NCBI GenBank assembly: GCA_964485855.1
Contig: CAZAKI010000011.1
Location: forward strand, 1-56,485
Direction: 5' to 3'
Length of the DNA stretch: 56,485 bases
From: UBA993 sp964485855
GTDB lineage: Bacteria; Bacillota; Dethiobacteria; DTU022
Of this stretch, positions 50,557 through 56,485 are shown one piece after another. Both the position numbers and the translations under genes were made by a program. The notes beneath the pieces were generated by a model. It saw only the letters and a list, made by a program, of their open reading frames with translations, had not been told where the DNA came from and searched no databases. The first letter of the stretch is position 1, and every line of letters starts with the position of its first letter.

Positions 50557-51600
50557 ATGCACAAAGTGATTAATATCGGCTTGATCGGATTTGGCAATGT
50601 TGGTCAGGAACTGGCTCGAATATTGTTGGAAAAACAACAGGGGTGGGCCGCAAAAGAGTCGTGTACTTTCCAGGTTTCTGCAATTTCTACCCGCAGCAGG
50701 GGTGCGCTGGTTAACCGGCAAGGCATTGATTTAAAAAGAGCACTAGATGATATTAACCAGAGCGGTTCATTTAATATTGAAAACCCGGACTATAAGCTTC
50801 TTACTGTCGATGATTTGATTAACCTTGATTTCATCGACGTCGTAATTGAAATTACCACTCTTAACATTATAAACGGACAGCCAGCTGCAGATCATATCAA
50901 AAATGCTCTACTTAACGGTAAAGATGTGATCACTGCCAACAAGGGTCCGATTGCTTTCTATTATGGAGATTTACAGGCCCTGGCTGAAAAAGTTGGGCAG
51001 ATACTTTTATTTGAAGGAACTGTAATGGATTGTACCCCCGTTTTTAACCTGGTTCGTGAAACTCTTCCGGCCTGTACAATAAGCGGTTTTAGGGGTATCC
51101 TCAATAGTACCACCAATTATATGCTGACCGAAATGGCTGCGGGCGAATCTTTTGAGGCTGCTCTGAAGAAAGCACAGGAACAAGGTTTCGTTGAATCCGA
51201 TCCTGCCCTGGATCTGGATGGTTGGGATGCTGCAGCCAAGGTTGCCGCCCTGATGAACGTTTTTTTCAATGCAGACATTACTCCACCGGAAATTGATCGC
51301 GAGGGAATCACCGCTATCAGCCGGGATGATCTGGATAAAGCAAAACAAGCAGGTGAAACAATCAAGTTGCTCTGTGAAGGTTATCGAAGCGGAGATGAGA
51401 CTTACGGTAGAGTTAAACCGGTGGCTATTCCGATTACACAACCGTTGGCCCAAATCCAGGGCACCTCATCAGCTCTGACCATTTATACGGACTTGGCCGG
51501 CACCTTTACCATTGAAAGTTACGATCCGCAAATCCGGCAAACTGCCTATGCCCTGATCAGTGATCTTTTTGCCATCGTGCGACATTCCAGGCAATTATAA
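50557..51600 (+). CDS. hom: Homoserine dehydrogenase without ACT domain
   Basis: This 347-residue enzyme has the NAD(P)-binding start INIGLIGFGNVGQELARILLE, TANKGPIAFYY, FEGTVMDCTPVFNLV and the catalytic region GILNSTTNYMLTEM with ESDPALDLDGWDAAAKVAAL, where the conserved Lys and Asp lie. It reduces aspartate semialdehyde to homoserine. The usual C-terminal ACT domain of the roughly 430-residue Gram-positive enzymes is absent, so threonine feedback may be missing. It resembles short Hom forms found in archaea and some Clostridia. AGAGGTG lies upstream. Confidence 0.9.
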   Translation: MHKVINIGLIGFGNVGQELARILLEKQQGWAAKESCTFQVSAISTRSRGALVNRQGIDLKRALDDINQSGSFNIENPDYKLLTVDDLINLDFIDVVIEITTLNIINGQPAADHIKNALLNGKDVITANKGPIAFYYGDLQALAEKVGQILLFEGTVMDCTPVFNLVRETLPACTISGFRGILNSTTNYMLTEMAAGESFEAALKKAQEQGFVESDPALDLDGWDAAAKVAALMNVFFNADITPPEIDREGITAISRDDLDKAKQAGETIKLLCEGYRSGDETYGRVKPVAIPITQPLAQIQGTSSALTIYTDLAGTFTIESYDPQIRQTAYALISDLFAIVRHSRQL

Positions 51601-51612
51601 TTAAACTTAAAT

Positions 51613-52635
51613 TTAATTGCCGATCAAATTATTTTCAATAACAATTTCAACTAAAGTTGGATCAAGCTGTTTTCCGGCCACCTTGAGCAGTTCTTTTTTA
51701 ACTTCAGGTACCGTTTTTGAATTTGCGTACGGTCGATCCCAGAGCATTGCATCGATTGAATCGGCAACAGCAATAATTCTTGCTCCCAAGGGAATGTTGC
51801 CGCTTTTTAGCCCTTCGGGATAACCCGTTCCGTCATAGCGTTCGTGATGGTACAAAACCAACGGAACAATATCTTTTAAAAAAGTTGCCGGGGATAAAAT
51901 AGCGGCGCCGATGGCAGAGTGTTTTTGCACAATCGCATATTCATCGCTGGTCAGTCCGCAGCTTTTTCTTAAAATCCTTTCATCAACTCCAATTTTCCCG
52001 ATATCATGAAGTGTTGCCGCCCGTCGAATTAGTTCCTGTTCTGTTTCCTGCAGGTTAAGCTGAGAACAAATCTGGCTTACCAAACCAGCAACCCGCTCCT
52101 GATGCCCTTTTGTATAAGAATCTTTGGCATCTACAGCAGCTACAAGCGAATCGATCGTTTCCCGGTAATGGCTTTTAATATTAATGGATGTAATCTTAAT
52201 CTCTTCTTCAAGCATAACCTTAGCCTGTTGAAGTTCTAAAATTTTAGAATCAATTAACCTGGATTCCTTTCGCTTCTGTAACCCTTTTTCGACAACACTT
52301 CTGACCGCACTTATTTCGAAAGGTTTGATCAGGTAATCAATTGCGCCCATACGCAGTGCTTCTGTAGCCGTTTCAACCGATGCATAAGCCGTAATCATGA
52401 TCACTTCCGTGGCAGGGGCAATTTTTCTGATCGCGCTTAATAATTCGATGCCGCTCATTTCCGGCATCCTGATATCCAAGATTACCAGATCAATCCCCCC
52501 CTTTTGGACAAGATCAATGGCCTGCCTTCCGGTTGCAACAGTTTCAATCCGATATTGATCTTTTAAAATCATTCGCAGAGATTCCCGCGGTCCCAATTCA
52601 TCATCAACAACTAAAATCCTGGGGTTGTCCTCCAT
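51613..52635 (-). CDS. Response regulator with HD-GYP output domain (c-di-GMP phosphodiesterase type)
   Basis: This 340-residue protein has a receiver (about 5-122; acidic pair in VVDDELG, phospho-Asp in LVILDIRMPEMSG, Lys in YLIKPF), a helical linker, and an HD-GYP domain with HDIGKIGVDERIL, HHERYDGTGYPEGL and a final HD-type helix. HD-GYP proteins break down cyclic di-GMP (and sometimes other cyclic dinucleotides). It lies 28 nt after a kinase gene and is the last gene of a two-kinase operon. AAAGGAG lies upstream. Confidence 0.92.
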   Translation of the reverse strand: MEDNPRILVVDDELGPRESLRMILKDQYRIETVATGRQAIDLVQKGGIDLVILDIRMPEMSGIELLSAIRKIAPATEVIMITAYASVETATEALRMGAIDYLIKPFEISAVRSVVEKGLQKRKESRLIDSKILELQQAKVMLEEEIKITSINIKSHYRETIDSLVAAVDAKDSYTKGHQERVAGLVSQICSQLNLQETEQELIRRAATLHDIGKIGVDERILRKSCGLTSDEYAIVQKHSAIGAAILSPATFLKDIVPLVLYHHERYDGTGYPEGLKSGNIPLGARIIAVADSIDAMLWDRPYANSKTVPEVKKELLKVAGKQLDPTLVEIVIENNLIGN

Positions 52636-52663
52636 TGGTGATTCAAGCTCCTTTATTGACTAA

Positions 52664-54634
52664 TTAAGATTCTAATGAAGGCAGGCTGATGCCAAATTTT
52701 AGAGCTTCAGTGGCAGACTGGACAGCATGAAGCCGACCGCCATGATCTTCAATGATTTTTCTGCTAACCGGCAAGCCTATCGATATAGGGCTTTCTGGAC
52801 AAATTTCCAGGGGATTAAAGATCATCTCCGGATCTTCAAATTCAATCTTTGTACAATTGTCGGTAATCATGATTTGAATGAGCGCCGATTCTGTCTTCGG
52901 TTCAGAAAGCGCTGTCACAATGATGATCTCTTTACCGTTTTTCTGGGCAGACTCACATAAAAAATTAATGAGATAAGAAAAAGCTCTGGCCAGGCTTAGT
53001 TTATCAACTTTAGTCCGTAATGATTCCTGGCAATAGTTTTTTTGGATTAAATCAGCCATTTTCACGCCCTGTTCTTCTAAAAGTTCAAAGGCATATTCCA
53101 GAACATCTTTGATGTCAGCAATTTCAAAACTATAATGAAGCGGTGTGGAAAAAGCAATCAATTGATCAATCAAACCATTTAGCCTTTTGATTTCCTGTTT
53201 AACAGTTTTAGAAAATATGTTTCTAAAATCACTATCCTGATACTTCTCTGGCAGCAACTGGGCAAATGTCTGGATGGCGACCATCGGGTTCTTGATTTCA
53301 TGAGTCAGCTGGCTGACAAAACGGTTCAGGACGTTGATCTGCTCCGCTTTATTTTTCTCTGCTTCAGCTTTTTTGCGAGCAGTAATATCATCAATAATCA
53401 TCACACTACCAAGAATATCATCAAACTGATTTACCATGCGATAAGTGCTAACTTCCAGCGGTAATCCATCCCCGGCTAATTCAAGTTGTTTTTTATTGTA
53501 TTCTGTTCCTTTGATCATTGTCTCGTACAAGATATCTCCAAGAGGACTAACCAGCAGTCTTAGATCTTTATTGATCACTGCTAGTGGTTCCCGGGATAAG
53601 ATCTCTCCGGCTCGCTGGTTAAAGGTTGTGATCTTTTCAAACCGATCGATGGCGATTACACCGCTGTTCATCCGCTGGAGAATACTTTCAATATAAATCT
53701 TCTGATTGAGCAGCAGCTCATGTAAATTTATGTCTTCCAAGGCGCTAGCAATGTTTCCGCAAACCGCATAGAGTAATTCAAGTTCTTGATGATCAAATGG
53801 GGTACCGGCTACCTTTGAGCCGAGACACAAAACACCATTCACTTTACCGTAAGCAATCAGGGGAACACAGACAAAGGCATGAAGCAACTTCATTTCCAGC
53901 TGGATCTCAGCTTTTTGCTCAGTCGAAATATGATTCGGCAGCTTAAAACGTTGAAGAATCTGACCTTCCTCGGAAAGCCAGGCTATAATTCCATCTGAAC
54001 AGCTCAAGCGTAACTTTTTATTAAGATCGGGGTTCAAACCATGCTGGGCAGCAATGTAGTACTCTTCACGATCTTTATCCTTTAACAATACAGACAGTTT
54101 ACCAACCGGTATTAGCTCTTTAACCGCATAAAGAAAAAGATTGAGAAATTTATCCCTATTCAGCTGGTTGCTTACTGTCCTGGAAAAATCACTGATCACC
54201 CTGGCCCAGGGACGGGTATCAAATTCGTTCTGCTCGCGAACAACATTTACAGTTTTTAAATTATTTGCGGAACCAGGATCCTGATAACCCTCAAGAGCTT
54301 TGCCCCAGGCTCGATCAAGCATCTTTTCAAGCTGCCACGATTCAAAAGGAACTACCAGATAATCATAGAGATAATCTGCCAAATCCGAGGCCTGCTTATT
54401 AGTTTTCCCTACACCAACATAAACTAGATCCGGCTTCTTGATTCTGGCTTCCTGCAACCAATCAAGGATACGTGGATAATCCATATCCAGCAAAACCAAG
54501 CCCCGCTGAAGATCACTAGAACTAATCCAGTCTGAAGCATCATCACTTTCCACCAGGTAATAATGATTGGGAATCTGGTCTTTGAGCTCTTGTTGTAAGG
54601 ATTGATCCTCGGTTAAAAACAGCAGGACTCTCAA
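52664..54634 (-). CDS. Kinase-like sensor with receiver-like N-terminus and degenerate ATPase domain
   Basis: A 656-residue protein. Residues 1-110 resemble a receiver (VLLFLTEDQ, VLLDMDYP), but the conserved Lys is replaced (LVVPF). A GAF domain (about 160-300), a PAS domain (about 315-425) and HisKA with THEIKNPMVAIQ follow. The ATPase-like end is altered: the N-box reads INFLCESA and the G1 box DNCTK instead of DxGxG; only IGLPVSRKII recalls the G2 box. The kinase directly upstream shares the LLPEKY/DFRN segment and keeps all motifs. A TTG start with AGAAGG is preferred over a GTG at 54655. Catalysis in cis is doubtful. Confidence 0.85.
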   Translation of the reverse strand: MRVLLFLTEDQSLQQELKDQIPNHYYLVESDDASDWISSSDLQRGLVLLDMDYPRILDWLQEARIKKPDLVYVGVGKTNKQASDLADYLYDYLVVPFESWQLEKMLDRAWGKALEGYQDPGSANNLKTVNVVREQNEFDTRPWARVISDFSRTVSNQLNRDKFLNLFLYAVKELIPVGKLSVLLKDKDREEYYIAAQHGLNPDLNKKLRLSCSDGIIAWLSEEGQILQRFKLPNHISTEQKAEIQLEMKLLHAFVCVPLIAYGKVNGVLCLGSKVAGTPFDHQELELLYAVCGNIASALEDINLHELLLNQKIYIESILQRMNSGVIAIDRFEKITTFNQRAGEILSREPLAVINKDLRLLVSPLGDILYETMIKGTEYNKKQLELAGDGLPLEVSTYRMVNQFDDILGSVMIIDDITARKKAEAEKNKAEQINVLNRFVSQLTHEIKNPMVAIQTFAQLLPEKYQDSDFRNIFSKTVKQEIKRLNGLIDQLIAFSTPLHYSFEIADIKDVLEYAFELLEEQGVKMADLIQKNYCQESLRTKVDKLSLARAFSYLINFLCESAQKNGKEIIIVTALSEPKTESALIQIMITDNCTKIEFEDPEMIFNPLEICPESPISIGLPVSRKIIEDHGGRLHAVQSATEALKFGISLPSLES

Positions 54635-54698
54635 ATCTGCACCTTCTTTTCCCACAGACTAACATTAGACTAAAAACAACATCTGTCAGGATAATAAA

Positions 54699-56465
54699 TT
54701 ACTGTAACAGCAAGGTAATTTCAAACTTCGAACCGCTTCCAGCATTACTGTAAGCACTTATTTTGCCGCCATGTGCTGCTACTATTTTGTGACACAAACT
54801 TAATCCAATCCCTACTCCGTCTGCTTTGCTCGTAACAAAGGGATCGAATATTTTATCTTTAATCGCTTCCGGTATACCACATCCAGTATCTTCAACAGTA
54901 ACAGTTAAATAACCTTCTGACAATTCAGTGCTAATAACCAAAGTTCCTCCATCCGGCATAGCATGGATTGCATTGACACAAATATTCAATAAAGCCTGCT
55001 TGATGAGCGCTTTATCAAGAAGGACAGATGGCTGCTGATCCGCATGATTAATCTTTACGATGATCCCCTGCATATCCAATTGTGGTGTAAGCAGGGCAAT
55101 GATTTCATTAATCAATTTAGTCAGTTTAACCGGCTCCCGCAGTAATACCGGCTCTTTCACAAAATTCAACAGTTCGCCGACCAGCTCATTAATCCTGTTT
55201 ATTTCCTGGCTGACAACGTTAGAAAACATATTGCGAAAATCATGATCGGCATATTTTTCCGGCAGCAGCTCAGCAAATGTTTTGATTGAAACCAGCGGGT
55301 TTTTTATTTCATGAGCAATTCCGGCAGCGACCTCACCGAGTGAAGCCAGTCGCTCTGATTTGCCTCTTTCCTGTTCCAATTCTTTGAGCCTGGTAATATT
55401 GCTCAGGATGATAATAACTTCCTGGGCGGAATTTTCTAAAGCTTCTACAATTGAAGTATGGCAGGAAAGATATCTTACCTTATTAGCGATTAACAATTTT
55501 ATTTCGACCTGGTTTATTCCGGCCTGCTTCTGGATAGTATCGTCGTAAAGTTTGTAGATCTCTTCTCCGAGCGATGGTAACAGCTCTTTGCCGATCACAT
55601 CCCCGGCTGAAACGCAGAATATATATTCTGCTTCATTATTGAAATTAGTAATAATCTCGTCTTCGTTGATGGCAACCAGGCCGTTTCCCATATTTAATAG
55701 AATCTTTTCCTGATACTGTTTAATTTTTAATATTTCTTCGTACAACCTGGCATTGATCAACGTAGTTGACACCTGTGAAGCCAGGGCTGCAAGCAATTCT
55801 ATATCTTCCTGGTAAAAAGGTTCTCCACTAAGTTTTGCGCCAAGAAACAGAATCCCTTCTACTCTGGCCTCAATCAATAAAGGCAGTGCCACTTCAATCC
55901 CCTTTTCTTCCATCATGTTTTCCAGCCAGCCAAGCTGATCAGGTTTTTTTGCCCTTTTTAAATCTGATCGCACCAATAGTTCTTTGCTGCTGACGACATG
56001 ACTGATTAAGAGATCTATTTCCTGATCTATTTTTGAATTGTAAGTTACGTTTACTGTTTTAATCATAAAACCTTTTGGACTGTAGCGATCACCCTGTTCT
56101 TTTTTGCAGTAAAATCCGTATTCAAGGTTTATACAATTGACAAGTTCTTTGGTTAACAGACCCAATAACTGGTCAAGCTCCAGAATATTTTCCAAAGCCC
56201 TTATTTTTTTAGGCAAAATTCTGTGATAGTCAAATCCACTTCTAAAAAATAATTTCTCCAATAAAGCACTCATCATTGACTGTATTGATTGCATCTCGAA
56301 AACGACAAAGAAAACTATCAATGCAATAATTGTTTCAGCTGTAAAGAAGTCAATTGAGTCATTCCATTTGAAAAATATTCTAATAACAGATATTGACAGT
56401 ATAGATAAAATTATTGCGGTAATAAACCTATAAAAATATTTTCGGAATGCAAACCGTATATCCAT
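54699..56465 (-). CDS. Membrane GAF-PAS sensor histidine kinase, 5' end possibly outside window
   Basis: The visible 588 residues hold two membrane helices (about 12-32 and 42-60), a linker (LEKLFFRSGFDYHRILP) typical of multi-TM kinases, GAF (about 95-240), PAS (about 250-360), HisKA with AHEIKNPLVSIKTFAELL and an intact HATPase (NICVNAIHAM, VEDTGCGIP, GVGIGLSLCHKI). The frame stays open to the window edge and the ATG has no visible ribosome binding site, so more membrane helices may precede. It is first of three signalling genes. The kinase motifs are complete and could serve the degenerate paralogue downstream. Confidence 0.9.
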   Translation of the reverse strand: MDIRFAFRKYFYRFITAIILSILSISVIRIFFKWNDSIDFFTAETIIALIVFFVVFEMQSIQSMMSALLEKLFFRSGFDYHRILPKKIRALENILELDQLLGLLTKELVNCINLEYGFYCKKEQGDRYSPKGFMIKTVNVTYNSKIDQEIDLLISHVVSSKELLVRSDLKRAKKPDQLGWLENMMEEKGIEVALPLLIEARVEGILFLGAKLSGEPFYQEDIELLAALASQVSTTLINARLYEEILKIKQYQEKILLNMGNGLVAINEDEIITNFNNEAEYIFCVSAGDVIGKELLPSLGEEIYKLYDDTIQKQAGINQVEIKLLIANKVRYLSCHTSIVEALENSAQEVIIILSNITRLKELEQERGKSERLASLGEVAAGIAHEIKNPLVSIKTFAELLPEKYADHDFRNMFSNVVSQEINRINELVGELLNFVKEPVLLREPVKLTKLINEIIALLTPQLDMQGIIVKINHADQQPSVLLDKALIKQALLNICVNAIHAMPDGGTLVISTELSEGYLTVTVEDTGCGIPEAIKDKIFDPFVTSKADGVGIGLSLCHKIVAAHGGKISAYSNAGSGSKFEITLLLQ

Positions 56466-56485
56466 AAAACGATACTTGACTATTG

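Overview
The window reads as chromosomal DNA of an anaerobic, Gram-positive-type bacterium, most likely a Bacillota/Clostridia lineage; the taxonomy is inferred. Supporting signs are strong GGAGG-type ribosome binding sites, sigma-A-like promoters (TTGCAC-17-TATAAT), a LiaFSR-like envelope module, a butyrate kinase/phosphotransbutyrylase pair, a flavodiiron protein, and a NAD-linked selenocysteine formate dehydrogenase. The RND pump has no outer-membrane partner nearby. A 100-N run inside the formate dehydrogenase gene shows that this is a draft scaffold. I saw no rRNA, tRNA, CRISPR array, insertion sequence or prophage, and no stretch over 300 bases lacks a gene.

Layout. 1-7.1 kb: end of a glycerate kinase gene, a lipoprotein with a repeated module, a MATE exporter, a GlsB-type protein, the rRNA methyltransferase RlmD, a TraB/PrgY-like membrane protein and a DUF454 protein. 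7.2-12.8 kb: a leftward run with a DUF5058 membrane protein, a partner membrane protein, a membrane-anchored M20 peptidase, a HEPN-like/CBS protein, a CAP-domain protein and YibE/F. 12.9-22.1 kb: HIT protein, DUF255 thioredoxin-fold protein, ZIP transporter, a Spy-like secreted protein next to an OmpR-type two-component system, glutaminyl-tRNA synthetase, and a rhomboid plus SDH-type membrane protease pair. 22.2-27.3 kb: a formate dehydrogenase operon (NuoE-like, a 59-residue Cys-rich protein, NuoF-like, and the Mo/W selenoprotein subunit, whose in-frame UGA is followed by a SECIS hairpin). 27.4-36.4 kb: ferritin, a three-subunit molybdenum hydroxylase, an orphan RnfD-like protein, a membrane trypsin-like protease, a Yip1 protein, and a cupin-flavodiiron operon. 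36.4-41.1 kb: a TetR regulator and an unusually long RND permease with a palindromic operator candidate. 41.2-47.7 kb: an aromatic amino-acid decarboxylase-type enzyme, Ptb, Buk, Tex and signal peptidase I. 47.8-50.3 kb: a LiaFSR-like operon. 50.5-56.5 kb: homoserine dehydrogenase, then a signalling operon of two paralogous histidine kinases and a REC-HD-GYP protein.

How the genes fit together. The formate dehydrogenase couples formate and NAD(H), possibly also ferredoxin. Buk/Ptb interconvert butyryl-CoA and butyrate with ATP yield. Ferritin, the flavodiiron protein and the cupin point to handling of oxygen and iron. Several sensor systems (LiaFSR-like, OmpR/Spy-like, dual kinase/HD-GYP) and membrane proteases indicate close monitoring of the cell envelope. 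The observations most worth following are the tandem kinase pair in which the second copy has lost ATP-binding motifs, the Cys-rich small protein inside the formate dehydrogenase operon, the UGA-encoded selenocysteine, and the large insertion in the RND permease.
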